From Vreelandella songnenensis (GTDB lineage Bacteria > Pseudomonadota > Gammaproteobacteria > Pseudomonadales > Halomonadaceae), in the NCBI RefSeq assembly GCF_003002925.1, contig NZ_PVTK01000006.1, forward strand, positions 62,001 through 126,000: a DNA stretch of 64,000 nucleotides, written 5' to 3'. Positions 43,293 through 51,503 of this stretch are shown here, one piece after another. The stretch's first letter is position 1. Each line of letters begins with the position of its first letter. The notes below the pieces were generated by a model. The model ran no database searches. It saw nothing but the letters and a program-made list of their open reading frames with translations, and was not told the DNA's origin. The position numbers and the translations under genes are program-made.

Positions 43293-44228
43293 ATGCTGCC
43301 CCTCACCTCGAATGCATTGTTAAGCGTACTGCGCGATATCGCCTCGCGCCACTGCCCTGCCCATACGGATATGCTGCCGTCGGCGGGCACGCCCGAGCGT
43401 AGCGGACTGATCAATGCCGTTCAGCATGTCTTTGACCTGCCGGACGGTACGCTGCTTACCGATGCCTCCATTACGCTGGATGAGTGGGCCAATGCGCTGA
43501 GTGAAAACGCCTCGATCAGTCGTCTCAATCTGTTCGATACTGTCTCCACCGGAGCTTTCAGTCATCAGCTTCAGCGCCCGCAGGTACACGAGGCGGGCAC
43601 CTTGATGCAAGAGGTGAACACGCTCAAGGCGCTGCTGGACACGCCCTCGATGGCCAACCGTACCCTGGTCAGTTGGCTGCCGCTGCAAACCGTGTCCGGC
43701 TTCATGCTGGGGGCGCTGCTGCCTCAGGAAGCTGGCTTCAAGACGCGTTCACTGTTTGACCACGCCAACGCGCTCTGGGAGTTGAATGCAGGCGATATGG
43801 TGGTGACCAGCAGCGACCGCTGGCGCCAGCTGGCCGAGCGCTTGCCTGCGCTTCCCGCCAATATCACCGCCGTGAGTACCGAGCCGCTGGATGCCCAGAC
43901 CTGCCAGACGCTGCTGACCAATGGTGTTGCACAGGTGGTCGAGCTTTATGGCACGCCAAGCACCGGCATGCTGGCAGCACGCACATCTCATGAAGCGCCG
44001 TTTGAACTGTTGATGCACTGGCACCCCACCGAAAGCGACGATGTACTGCTTCAACTGCCCGCCAACGGAGTGCCTAGAGAGGTACCGCTGGCTGCGCCGC
44101 TTCACTGGGTGGGCGGGCGCCACTTCGAGCTTGATCCGCCACCCAAAGCGCCGTTTGCCGGCGCCATGCAGGCGCTGTTTGAACGGCCAGGGCAGTTTGT
44201 ACCTGACCAAGGCGCCAACGCGGCCTGA
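43293..44228 (+). CDS. Truncated adenylate-forming-enzyme-like protein
   Basis: 311 residues. Segments EVNTLKALLDTPSMANRTLVSWLPLQTVSGFMLGALLP, GDMVVTSSDRWRQLAERLPALPANITAVSTEPLD and VVELYGTPSTGMLAARTS recall acyl-CoA synthetase-like adenylation domains of the kind used in aryl polyene loci; YGTPSTG occupies the place of the ANL motif YGSTETG. The usual N-terminal P-loop (T/SGTTGxPKG) and the C-terminal lid domain are absent, so catalysis is doubtful. AAGGAAAT precedes the ATG and a strong promoter lies upstream. It is divergent from the chemosensory operon. Family call moderate, function unknown. Confidence 0.5.
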   Translation: MLPLTSNALLSVLRDIASRHCPAHTDMLPSAGTPERSGLINAVQHVFDLPDGTLLTDASITLDEWANALSENASISRLNLFDTVSTGAFSHQLQRPQVHEAGTLMQEVNTLKALLDTPSMANRTLVSWLPLQTVSGFMLGALLPQEAGFKTRSLFDHANALWELNAGDMVVTSSDRWRQLAERLPALPANITAVSTEPLDAQTCQTLLTNGVAQVVELYGTPSTGMLAARTSHEAPFELLMHWHPTESDDVLLQLPANGVPREVPLAAPLHWVGGRHFELDPPPKAPFAGAMQALFERPGQFVPDQGANAA

Positions 44229-44242
44229 TACGTTAGGCCGCG
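44219..44242. terminator. Hairpin between convergent genes
   Basis: CGCGGCCT (44219-44226) pairs with AGGCCGCG (44235-44242) across 8 bp, overlapping the stop of the adenylation-like gene and just before the stop of the convergent ATP-grasp gene. No T-tract on either side. Confidence 0.45.
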
Positions 44243-44244
44243 CA

Positions 44245-45411
44245 TTAGACGATGGCGTGGGGCACGAAGCAGGAAGAGTCCTTGGTGATTCGCCCCACGT
44301 CTTCGCGCACGCCAATACCGCAGGCACGATCACCCACTACCCAACTGCCGATCAGCGCATGGTGCTCGCCGAACCGGGGCATTGGCTGATAAGCCTGGCG
44401 AATCCACGGGCTGTCGGTATAGGGGCCGTCTACCGCCTCGCGCTGGCCATCAGGGGTCAAAAGCTCGATATTACTGCCCTCGCGTGAAAAGAACGGCTTG
44501 CGCACCCAGCCTGGGGACAGCAGCGCGGGATTTTTCTCTTCGAAGTAGGCCGGCAGCAGATTGGGATGGCCCTTGAAGTGCTCCCAGAGCAGCGGAAGGA
44601 TCCCCTTGTTGGAAAGGATGGCTTTCCAGGGTGGCTCGAACCAGTGGGTCGCCAACTGCGGAATTTTCTCACCAAAGGCGTCGTCGGCAAGCTCTTCCCA
44701 GGGGTAGAGCTTGAACAGCGCCTGAATGGGCTGATGATCCAGGTCGACAAAGGTGTCGCGGCCGTCCTGGTAGCCGATATCCTCCATGAACACGAATGGC
44801 GCCGTGAGGCCTGCCTGCACCGCAACATCCTGCAGGTAGTGAACGGTGGCGCGCTCCTCGACATTGTCCTTGATGCAGGAAAAGTGCAGCGTACGATCTC
44901 CAAGCCGGTCGCCGATATGCGCCATGGCGTTGATCAGCCGCTCCTGAATGGAGTTATATTGATCCGCGTGGCGCGGGATGATGCCCTGGGCAATCGCCTG
45001 CTCGAGCCATACCCACTGAAAGAAGCCCGCCTCGTAAAGCGAGGTAGGGGTGTCGTAGTTGAGTTCGAGCAGCTTGGCGGGACCTTGCCCTGAGTAGGCA
45101 AAATCCATGCGCCCGTAAAGGTGCGGCTGACCGGACACCCAGGAGTCGTGGATGGTGTCCCACATGAACTCCGGCAGCGCCAGGCGCTGCATCAGCGCGT
45201 TGGAGTGGCAGACTCGGTCGACAAGCTCCATGCACATTTCATGCAGCTCTTCAGTAGGCGCTTCGATATCCCGCTCTACCTGTTCAAGGGTGAACTGGTA
45301 GTAGGCGCTCTCTTTCCAGTAGGGCTCGCCGTCGATGGTATGAAAATGAAACCCCAGCTCATGAGCCAGGGTTTTCCAGTGGGGGCGTTCGGCCACATCG
45401 ATTCTAAGCAT
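44245..45411 (-). CDS. yjfC: Glutathionylspermidine synthase-type ATP-grasp ligase (YjfC/YgiC)
   Basis: 388 residues, ATP-grasp fold of the glutathionylspermidine synthase C-terminal domain. FMWDTIHDSW, YGRMDFAYSGQGPAKLLELNYDTPTSLYEAGFFQW, VFMEDIGYQDG, PLLWEHF and GWVRKPFFSREGSNIELL are family marks (KPFFSREG is the nucleotide-binding strand). Members join an amine to a carboxylate using ATP; for YjfC/YgiC the substrate is not established. It is the last gene of the yjf-like operon, 18 bp after the lipoprotein gene. Confidence 0.92.
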   Translation of the reverse strand: MLRIDVAERPHWKTLAHELGFHFHTIDGEPYWKESAYYQFTLEQVERDIEAPTEELHEMCMELVDRVCHSNALMQRLALPEFMWDTIHDSWVSGQPHLYGRMDFAYSGQGPAKLLELNYDTPTSLYEAGFFQWVWLEQAIAQGIIPRHADQYNSIQERLINAMAHIGDRLGDRTLHFSCIKDNVEERATVHYLQDVAVQAGLTAPFVFMEDIGYQDGRDTFVDLDHQPIQALFKLYPWEELADDAFGEKIPQLATHWFEPPWKAILSNKGILPLLWEHFKGHPNLLPAYFEEKNPALLSPGWVRKPFFSREGSNIELLTPDGQREAVDGPYTDSPWIRQAYQPMPRFGEHHALIGSWVVGDRACGIGVREDVGRITKDSSCFVPHAIV

Positions 45412-45429
45412 TCAGATATCCAGTGCTGA

Positions 45430-46044
45430 TCACGAGCCCCAGCCCCCACGGGCAGAGGAGCGCGAGCCGAAACCGCTTCGCTGGGTGGCCGCCTGACGGT
45501 TCTGCATCGCCGAGGAACGCATGGTCTGCTGGCGCTGACTGACGCGCTGGCTGGCCTGGTTGGTGGCCGTATTCCAGTTGCCCTGATTCTGGCGGTTACG
45601 ATATACCGGCTCCTGGTAGACGCCACGGCTAGCGGCGCCGCTGCTCGAGCGCGACATCATGTTACCCACCATATAGCCCATCATGGCAGGCATGAACCAG
45701 CTGCCGCTACTGCTGCCGGTAGCCGCCTGAGCCTGCTCTTCGCTGGGCGCCACGCAGGCGCCTTCGCCATGTTCAGCTTCGCAGGCTTCAAGTGTATTGA
45801 AGCGTGGGACTTCCTTGATCGATGCCTCGTAGGCTTCTTCACAGGCGCTCTGGGTGTATACATCGGCTGCCACGCACTCGTCCACGCTTTGGTAGCTGCG
45901 CGGGCTATCGAAGCTTACATCGGTGGTCTGTTCCGGCTGGCCGCAGGCGGTCAAGCCGAATGCGCTGGCACCCATCATCGCCAATGACAGGCGGGCGCTG
46001 CGCTTGCGACGGGGAAGGTGCGGTGTCTGATCGTTATTTGCCAT
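45430..46044 (-). CDS. yjfM: YgiB/YjfM family (DUF1190) lipoprotein
   Basis: 204 residues. LSLAMMGASAFGLTAC is a lipoprotein signal with lipobox LTAC. It is followed by SVDECVAADVYTQSACEEAYEAS and FNTLEACEAEHGEGAC, the cysteine-rich DUF1190 region, then a glycine/serine segment with GSWFMPAMMGYMVGNMM and a Gln/Arg/Ser-rich tail ending in GGWGS. The start is ATG 46044, seven bases after AAGGAG. It lies between the DUF350 and ATP-grasp genes, as yjfM lies between yjfL and yjfC in E. coli. A disordered surface tail could be a substrate of the ligase (speculative). Confidence 0.88.
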   Translation of the reverse strand: MANNDQTPHLPRRKRSARLSLAMMGASAFGLTACGQPEQTTDVSFDSPRSYQSVDECVAADVYTQSACEEAYEASIKEVPRFNTLEACEAEHGEGACVAPSEEQAQAATGSSSGSWFMPAMMGYMVGNMMSRSSSGAASRGVYQEPVYRNRQNQGNWNTATNQASQRVSQRQQTMRSSAMQNRQAATQRSGFGSRSSARGGWGS

Positions 46045-46055
46045 GGGTACACTCC

Positions 46056-46466
46056 TTACCACGTCATGGAGGCTGCGTTAATCAGGCCTACCGCAATCGA
46101 TATGCTACCGACCAGAATACCGTACGCCATATGGCCTTCGGTAATATGCAGTGAAAGGCTTTCCCCCTGGTTCTTCAGCACCATTTTCAATCCGAAGAAG
46201 GTGGCCAGCTGCACGCCAAACGCGATGATGCCCCACAGGATGAAATCGATAAAACTCACGGAGTTCGCCATGGCGCTGTAAAGCGGCAGGGTGAAGCCTA
46301 GAATCGAGCCCGCATAGGCGGTAGCGGCTGCAGCGTTACCTTCACGAATCAGCGTCCACTCATGGTGGGGCGTAATTCGGCTATAGCAATACATGAACGC
46401 AATGAGGAGCACGAGCGCGCCGATCAGGTAGCCCAGAAAGTGGGGGAGGCCTTGTAGATACTGCAT
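46056..46466 (-). CDS. yjfL: DUF350 membrane protein (YjfL)
   Basis: 136 residues with four membrane helices. ITPHHEWTLIREGNAAAATAYAGSILGFTLPLYSAMANSVSFIDFILWGIIAFGVQL is the conserved DUF350 core (E-x-I-REGNxAAA), and EGHMAYGILVGSISIAVGLINAA closes it. Function unknown; inner membrane. It lies 11 bp upstream of the lipoprotein gene. Confidence 0.92.
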   Translation of the reverse strand: MQYLQGLPHFLGYLIGALVLLIAFMYCYSRITPHHEWTLIREGNAAAATAYAGSILGFTLPLYSAMANSVSFIDFILWGIIAFGVQLATFFGLKMVLKNQGESLSLHITEGHMAYGILVGSISIAVGLINAASMTW

Positions 46467-46595
46467 GTGTAGGGTCTTCCTTCGTTGAGAATAAACGTTG
46501 TCGTTGGTTGAAAGGCGGCCTGGCGACGGTAAGTAAAGCCGTGCCTGAAACGCTGGGTAAAACGTCTGATAGACAGTGTAGATGGCTAATGCCGT

Positions 46596-47315
46596 TTAAA
46601 TGGCATCAATGTCCACAGAGGTGACATCCACGCCCAGATTCTGCACCAGCATGAAGCCACCTTCGCCGTCATTTTCGGCATTCAGCAATACATACTCCAT
46701 CCGTTCGGCGCCTTCTATCTGGCGCTCGTAGAGCATGGCGTGATGGGTAACACTACGCGTCATGACGCTTTCTGTTGTCATCACCTGCTCTTCGAGCAGT
46801 ACGGGGGGGGACCAGAGGCTTGCCTCATCGCCCCATACGCGCTGGTACTGGCACTCACGTCCCGTGGTGTCGGTGGCTTCCACGGTAATAGTCTGCGCAC
46901 CCAGCTGACCGGCTTTTTTATCCTCTGCATTGACCAGCGCATCAAACTCGCCATCCGACAGGTGCGTTACGCGATAGAAATCAAACAGCTTGTATTCGAT
47001 CACGCGCTGGTTTTCGACATTGGCCTGCAGCCAGGTGTCGTTATCCAGATAGAAGCGTACCAGGTGCGATCCCTGACCAAGGTCCACATGGCCGACCGCC
47101 GCCACATGATGGTAGGGCTCGCTGGACCAGCCGAACAGGGTGTCGGGAAAGGCGCTCAGCTCGGCAAGCTCGATCTTCACGCGGCCATCCAGGCGCAGCC
47201 CTTCGAAATCGTCAGGCGTCATGCCCAGCGGCAGGCCTGCGCTGAAGGTTGCTTTACTCTCGGCTGGCGCAGCTTCATCTGAAGCACCCAACAGATTTTT
47301 CAACGTCTTGAACAT
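46596..47315 (-). CDS. yjfK: DUF2491 family protein (YjfK)
   Basis: 239 residues, soluble, acidic. LPLGMTPDDFEGLRLDGRVKIE, HVDLGQGSHLVRFYLDNDTWLQAN, VIEYKLFDFYRVTHLSDGEFDALV and MLYERQIEGAERMEYVLLNAEN fit the YjfK/DUF2491 family. No catalytic motif is recognised. Its ATG shares one base with the stop of the channel gene (TGATG). The coding strand contains a run of eight C (plus-strand G, 46803-46810) that could slip. Confidence 0.87.
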   Translation of the reverse strand: MFKTLKNLLGASDEAAPAESKATFSAGLPLGMTPDDFEGLRLDGRVKIELAELSAFPDTLFGWSSEPYHHVAAVGHVDLGQGSHLVRFYLDNDTWLQANVENQRVIEYKLFDFYRVTHLSDGEFDALVNAEDKKAGQLGAQTITVEATDTTGRECQYQRVWGDEASLWSPPVLLEEQVMTTESVMTRSVTHHAMLYERQIEGAERMEYVLLNAENDGEGGFMLVQNLGVDVTSVDIDAI

Positions 47316-48394
47316 CAGGTAACTCTCCCAAGAGCAGACTGGAACAGGGCGACAAGCTCGCCATCGCTCAGGCGCTGATCGCCCATGTAGTAGAGGGTGT
47401 CGCCTGCAGTCACGGCAAAGTCCGCAGGCGGGTTCAGCAGCTGACGCTCATCGCTTGCCGGACGCCAGACGCCCAGCAGGGTCACGTTGTTATCCGCCTT
47501 GGCCCTGGCCATCAGGTCGCCATAGCGCACGCTCTGGTCAGCGGGCAGCGTGGCGGGCAGACAGGCTTGAAACTGGGTAGCGCCCTGGCCGATGGCCAGC
47601 AGCTCGTTGACCACCCGACTGATACCCGCATCGGTTGCCGAGCGCACCAGCATTTCAATGGATAGCCCTTGGGTGCATTCGATGCCCGGCAGCGTACGAC
47701 GCAACATGCTGGCGGTCGAGGGGTTGTCGCAGTGCGCGACCATGTGACAATCCGGTGATTTCTGGTCGTATACCGACAGCGCGATGGTCGCCACGCGCTC
47801 ATCTACCTTGTCGTAGATGATGATACGGCTGGCGCCCTTGATGCCCGCCCGGTTCAACAGCTCGGCATCTGAAAAGCTGTCACCCTTGACGAACTTGATA
47901 CTGCCCGGCAGCGGGTTATCGATATCCGCCGCCACGCACAGCACGATATCGTCCGGCAGGTTGGGGTCTGCCTGAAGGATACGAATGATGTTGGCGGTGG
48001 GTTCACCGTGCCAACCAATCACTAGCGTGTGGCCGGTAAGGCCTGCGTAGTTCGCATTACCCTGCACCAGCGTTCTCCATGTTGAGCTGATATTGGCCGT
48101 GGCCTTGCCGATGAACGCAGCAAACAAGATGATGCCGCCGGGAATGACCCAGAGCGTGGCTGCCCACTGGCCAAGGGGCGTTTGAGGACTGAAATCTCCA
48201 TAGCCCACAGTGGTGGTCGTGGTCACATAAAAGTACAGCCACAGCCTGAGAGAGCTTGCCACCTCTTCACCGGCATAGGACATGAAACCCCAGGAGAGGG
48301 CCGAATGCCCAATGACCACCAAGAATAGAAAGGTCCAGCTGACGCTGATGGTGGAGGCTTGAAGCGCCTTTAAAAGGCGCACAAAAATAGGCAC
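47315..48394 (-). CDS. Two-helix potassium channel with TrkA-N (RCK) domain
   Basis: 359 residues. Helix one is about 17-37, a pore loop with the selectivity filter TTVGYGD follows (near residues 61-67), helix two about 80-100, then a cytosolic RCK domain from about 120 (HTLVIGWHGEPTANIIRIL, VKGDSFSDAELLNRAGIKGASRIIIYDKVDERVATIAL) and a TrkA-C-like end. This is the MthK-like architecture for a K+ channel. It is inserted between yjfJ and yjfK homologues; in E. coli those two genes are adjacent. It suggests the cluster senses or sets membrane potential or K+ flux (inference). Confidence 0.92.
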   Translation of the reverse strand: MPIFVRLLKALQASTISVSWTFLFLVVIGHSALSWGFMSYAGEEVASSLRLWLYFYVTTTTTVGYGDFSPQTPLGQWAATLWVIPGGIILFAAFIGKATANISSTWRTLVQGNANYAGLTGHTLVIGWHGEPTANIIRILQADPNLPDDIVLCVAADIDNPLPGSIKFVKGDSFSDAELLNRAGIKGASRIIIYDKVDERVATIALSVYDQKSPDCHMVAHCDNPSTASMLRRTLPGIECTQGLSIEMLVRSATDAGISRVVNELLAIGQGATQFQACLPATLPADQSVRYGDLMARAKADNNVTLLGVWRPASDERQLLNPPADFAVTAGDTLYYMGDQRLSDGELVALFQSALGRVT

Positions 48395-48443
48395 TGCTCG
48401 CTCCTTGAGAACAGGCCCGCCGCCTGGGCGGGCGCTATTTTAG

Positions 48444-49139
48444 TTACGCTTGCGGCGTATTCTTCTTGGCTTTCAAACGGGCCAGTACGTCCTCGGCCTT
48501 ACGCTCATTAGCGCCGATACCCGCGGCTTTCAGGCGCGCATCCAGAGATGAACCGCTCTCTTCGGCAGCCATCTGCTCAGCGGCCTGCATCTGGGCTGAG
48601 TTGAGCTGCTGACGTTCACGGATACGCTCGAGCGACTCCATGGCGCTGCCCATGGCGCTGTTCTGGCCGGAGTGACGCGCTGCAACGGCGGACTGCGCCT
48701 TCTGGGCGGATTCGGTCGCCTTGACCACGCTCACCTGCTGCTTGAGCTGGCGCAGCTGGTTTTCAGTATTGCGGATGGCGCCGCGCAGGTTCTCGATGCT
48801 GGTATCGTACTCGCTGACGATGTTGCGCTCGGCTTCAAGTTCGCCCTGCATGGTGACCATGCGTTCAGCGACTTCCACGGCAAGCGCTTCTTCGCCCTTG
48901 TCCAGCGCCGCTTCAGCGCTCTGCTCGAGTTCGCTGATCTTGCCTTCCAGAGTATCCGCCTTGTTGCTGTTCAACTGACGCTGACCCATCAGGCGTGCCA
49001 GTTCGGTCTTGGACTGCTTGAGGTGGTTTTCAGAATCCCGAATTTCCTGGTCCAGAATGCGCAGCGCCTGGGAATCAACGACCGCCTGGCCGGTTTCATT
49101 GGCTTTACCGCGTAAGGCCGTCATGATTTTACTTAACAT
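48444..49139 (-). CDS. yjfJ: PspA/IM30 family protein (YjfJ)
   Basis: 231 residues, almost entirely long coiled-coil helices: MLSKIMTALRGKANETGQAVVDSQALRILDQEIRDSENHLKQSKTEL in outline, then heptad-rich segments to about residue 155 and a Glu/Gln-rich tail. This is the PspA/Vipp1 pattern of membrane-remodelling, envelope-stress proteins. AGGAGC precedes the ATG. It follows yjfI by 22 bp and precedes the K+ channel gene by 49 bp. Confidence 0.9.
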   Translation of the reverse strand: MLSKIMTALRGKANETGQAVVDSQALRILDQEIRDSENHLKQSKTELARLMGQRQLNSNKADTLEGKISELEQSAEAALDKGEEALAVEVAERMVTMQGELEAERNIVSEYDTSIENLRGAIRNTENQLRQLKQQVSVVKATESAQKAQSAVAARHSGQNSAMGSAMESLERIRERQQLNSAQMQAAEQMAAEESGSSLDARLKAAGIGANERKAEDVLARLKAKKNTPQA

Positions 49140-49161
49140 AGAAATGCTCCTGAAAAGCGGA

Positions 49162-49614
49162 TTAAGAAAAGTGTTCCTGAATCAGACCGGCGACTTCCAT
49201 GGCAGCACTTGCCGTTGCGTGCAGTTCAGCGCAGATGGACGCCAGTTTTGAGTCGCCGAACAGCTGGCCGTAGGCGACGTAAAAATCACGCCCGTCGATG
49301 GTGACAATGCCGATGGAGGCCAGCGGTAGCGCGAGGCCCTGACGCAGCAGTACCTCGTTGAGTTCGGTTTGATTGCTGACGCTGTCCACCGCGGCAATCG
49401 CGGTCATGGCGATCCACTCATTATCGCTGCGGGACAGCGTCAGGGTCAGGTTGCCATAGTCGTGAAGCTCCCAGATCAAGGTCTGGTTGGCTTCATCCAG
49501 GCTTAAATGGGCATCGGGCCACGCAAGCTCGCTGGCCTCTGGCTGTGCGGTGGCCTCGGTGACCAGACGATAAAGCTCGGCGGCGGACAGTGCGCCCGTG
49601 TCGTGTGAACTCAT
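49162..49614 (-). CDS. yjfI: DUF2170 family protein (YjfI)
   Basis: 150 residues. LNEVLLRQGLALPLASIGIVTIDGRDFYVAYGQLFGDSKLASICAELHATASAAMEV matches YjfI/DUF2170 from memory. No known motif. The start is uncertain: ATG 49614 has AAGGAG 12 bases upstream (long), and the frame opens with TTG at 49638. It heads the yjf-like operon; function unknown. Confidence 0.82.
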   Translation of the reverse strand: MSSHDTGALSAAELYRLVTEATAQPEASELAWPDAHLSLDEANQTLIWELHDYGNLTLTLSRSDNEWIAMTAIAAVDSVSNQTELNEVLLRQGLALPLASIGIVTIDGRDFYVAYGQLFGDSKLASICAELHATASAAMEVAGLIQEHFS

Positions 49615-49936
49615 CAAAGCAGCAAGCTCCTTATGCAAATGAAGTTTATTTTAGCCCAACGCTAAGTAACCTTCTAGCGAAATACAAGGCATTGCTATCT
49701 TAATCAATGGCTTACTTAAAATCAGGGTGGCGATCAATGCCCAGGCATAGCGCTGTACCCGTTACGCTACCACGTTACGTCGAAGGGCGTCGTGATGACG
49801 CGTGGTGGCTGCGAGTGAGCCATACTGGCGATAGTGCTTTCAAAAGAGAGTATACGGCGCGTGATGCGCCTGATAGTAAGACCCGGCAGACGGGTATGAG
49901 TTCGATTTAACCGCGCGTATCCACGGAGTAACACAC
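49615..49936. other. Intergenic region upstream of yjf-like operon and cyclodeaminase gene
   Basis: About 320 bp holding the divergent promoters. A minus-strand TAAAAT near 49650 could be the -10 for the yjf operon. A 67-codon open frame at 49707-49910 has no ribosome site, no recognisable family and an arginine/serine-rich composition; I do not call it a gene. Confidence 0.4.
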
Positions 49937-50545
49937 ATGCAGGAAGCTAAAGATTGCACCCCCGTCTGGGAGCAGACGCTGAGTCATTTTCGCGACGCAC
50001 TTGCTCATCGCCCCATGCCGGGGTGCGGGGCGGCGGCCAGCGTGACGGCTTCCCTGGGGGTGGCATTGATTCTCAAGGGGCTGCATCTGAGCCAGCAGCA
50101 TGAGACAAGCGAGGTCAGGCGCGTCCTGATCGACGAAGGCGAGCGTTTGAACGAGCAGCTCAGCCCCCTGGCCGACAAGGATATCGCCGCATTTGAAGAG
50201 CTAATGTCGGCCTTTCAGATGCCCCAAGACACCGAGCATAAAAAAGCATCCCGGCACCGCGCAATTCAGCAAGCCGCCGCTACGGCGGTTGACGTACCGC
50301 TCGCCACGGCACGGCTCTGCCAGAAGGCCTTGAGCCTGGGCGAGCGGGCGGGTGAGCACAGCGAGAAGCAGTTTGCCAGTGACACTCAGGCCGGCGGCGA
50401 GCTGCTTGCTGCCGCGCTGCGCAGCGTACTGCTCAACGTTGAAGCCAATACAGACTTGCTGGGTAGCGAAGCGGAAAAGCGCCGCGTTCAAGAGGCTTAC
50501 GATGCGCTCAAGGAGCAGGCGGTGGTGTTGCTCACTCGCATATGA
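49937..50545 (+). CDS. Cyclodeaminase/cyclohydrolase (FTCD_C) family protein
   Basis: 202 residues, all-helical. RPMPGCGAAASVTASLGVALILKGLHL corresponds to the glycine-rich helix start of formiminotransferase-cyclodeaminase and FchA (PxPGGGSVAAL...). KDIAAFEELMSAFQMPQDTEHKKASRHRAIQQAAATAVDVPLATARLC matches the D...F...A.RmP..t..e...R..Aiq.A...A...P segment. Members act on 5-formimino- or methenyl-tetrahydrofolate. The usual GGGS is GCGA here, so activity is uncertain. GGAG lies eight bases before the ATG. Confidence 0.82.
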   Translation: MQEAKDCTPVWEQTLSHFRDALAHRPMPGCGAAASVTASLGVALILKGLHLSQQHETSEVRRVLIDEGERLNEQLSPLADKDIAAFEELMSAFQMPQDTEHKKASRHRAIQQAAATAVDVPLATARLCQKALSLGERAGEHSEKQFASDTQAGGELLAAALRSVLLNVEANTDLLGSEAEKRRVQEAYDALKEQAVVLLTRI

Positions 50546-50733
50546 GCCGGTTTAACGGGCTGGCTGCTTTTCAAACCTGGGATAGTGAGGCTATAAGGGC
50601 ATCAATTCTTTATCTATCTGTTACTTTTCATGCTTTCTTTTTTTTGCCCTGCAGTAAAGGCGTATTGCTCAACGTCAGGTATGTATATCAAAGTAGGCGA
50701 TATATATTTCATGGGTGATTAACAGGGGAAAGT

Positions 50734-51417
50734 ATGGCAAGTATAAAACGCTCCAACGCGCAGCAACTTCGTGACTCCCTGGAAGACGACATCATCAATG
50801 GCCGCCGGCTGCCGGGGGAGCGGCTGGACCCGGAAGAGCTGGGGCGTGCGTTCAACGTCTCGCGCACGCCGGTACGTGAAGCGTTCCAGCAGCTGGTGGC
50901 CAGCGGCCTGGTCACCGTTTCGCCAAAGAAAGGCACCTTTGTTGCCAAGGTGGGTATCGACCAGTTGATCGAGATGTTCGAGGTCATGGCCGAACTTGAG
51001 GGCATGTGCGGGCGGCTGGCGGCCCGGCGCATCAGCGAGCCGGAGCTTTCGGCATTACGTGCCGCTCACGAGCGCTGCGAAGCGGCGGCACTGGCGGGTG
51101 ATACCGACGAGTACTACTACGAGAACGAAACCTTCCACGACTGTATCTACGCCGCCAGCCACAATACCTTTCTGGCCAGCGAAGCGCGCCAGTTGAAGCA
51201 GCGCTTGAAGCCCTACCGGCGGCTGCAACTTCAGGTGCGCCAGCGGATGCACAACTCGCTCAACGAGCATCGGGTCATTGTCGATGCCATTGCCAAGGGC
51301 GATGCTGCCCTGGCCCAGCAGGCGCTGTGCGACCACGTGCTGATCCAGGGCGAGCGTTTCAGCGATTTCGTTTCCAGCGTGCGCCGCATGGAGGCCCCGG
51401 TGGGTCAGGCAGGCTAG
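50734..51417 (+). CDS. GntR family regulator, FCD subfamily
   Basis: 227 residues. N-terminal winged helix (LRDSLEDDIINGRRLPGERLDPEELGRAFNVSRTPVREAFQQLVASGLV) and a C-terminal FCD ligand domain with metal-binding-type residues (FHDCIYAASHN and NSLNEHRVIVDAIAKGD, both histidines conserved). GGGGAAAG precedes the ATG. It stands as a single gene between the cyclodeaminase and GlxA-type genes; targets unknown. Confidence 0.92.
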   Translation: MASIKRSNAQQLRDSLEDDIINGRRLPGERLDPEELGRAFNVSRTPVREAFQQLVASGLVTVSPKKGTFVAKVGIDQLIEMFEVMAELEGMCGRLAARRISEPELSALRAAHERCEAAALAGDTDEYYYENETFHDCIYAASHNTFLASEARQLKQRLKPYRRLQLQVRQRMHNSLNEHRVIVDAIAKGDAALAQQALCDHVLIQGERFSDFVSSVRRMEAPVGQAG

Positions 51418-51503
51418 TCATGTCCTTATCGGTGGGGTAATGGTCCTTGCCGACGCGGAGCGCTCGGCGGAAACTCTCCACAATAACGATCAGGAGAGAA
51501 TGC

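Noticed and set aside
49707..49910. Sixty-seven-codon open frame upstream of the cyclodeaminase gene
   Set aside because: No ribosome site, no recognisable family, composition unlike neighbouring proteins.
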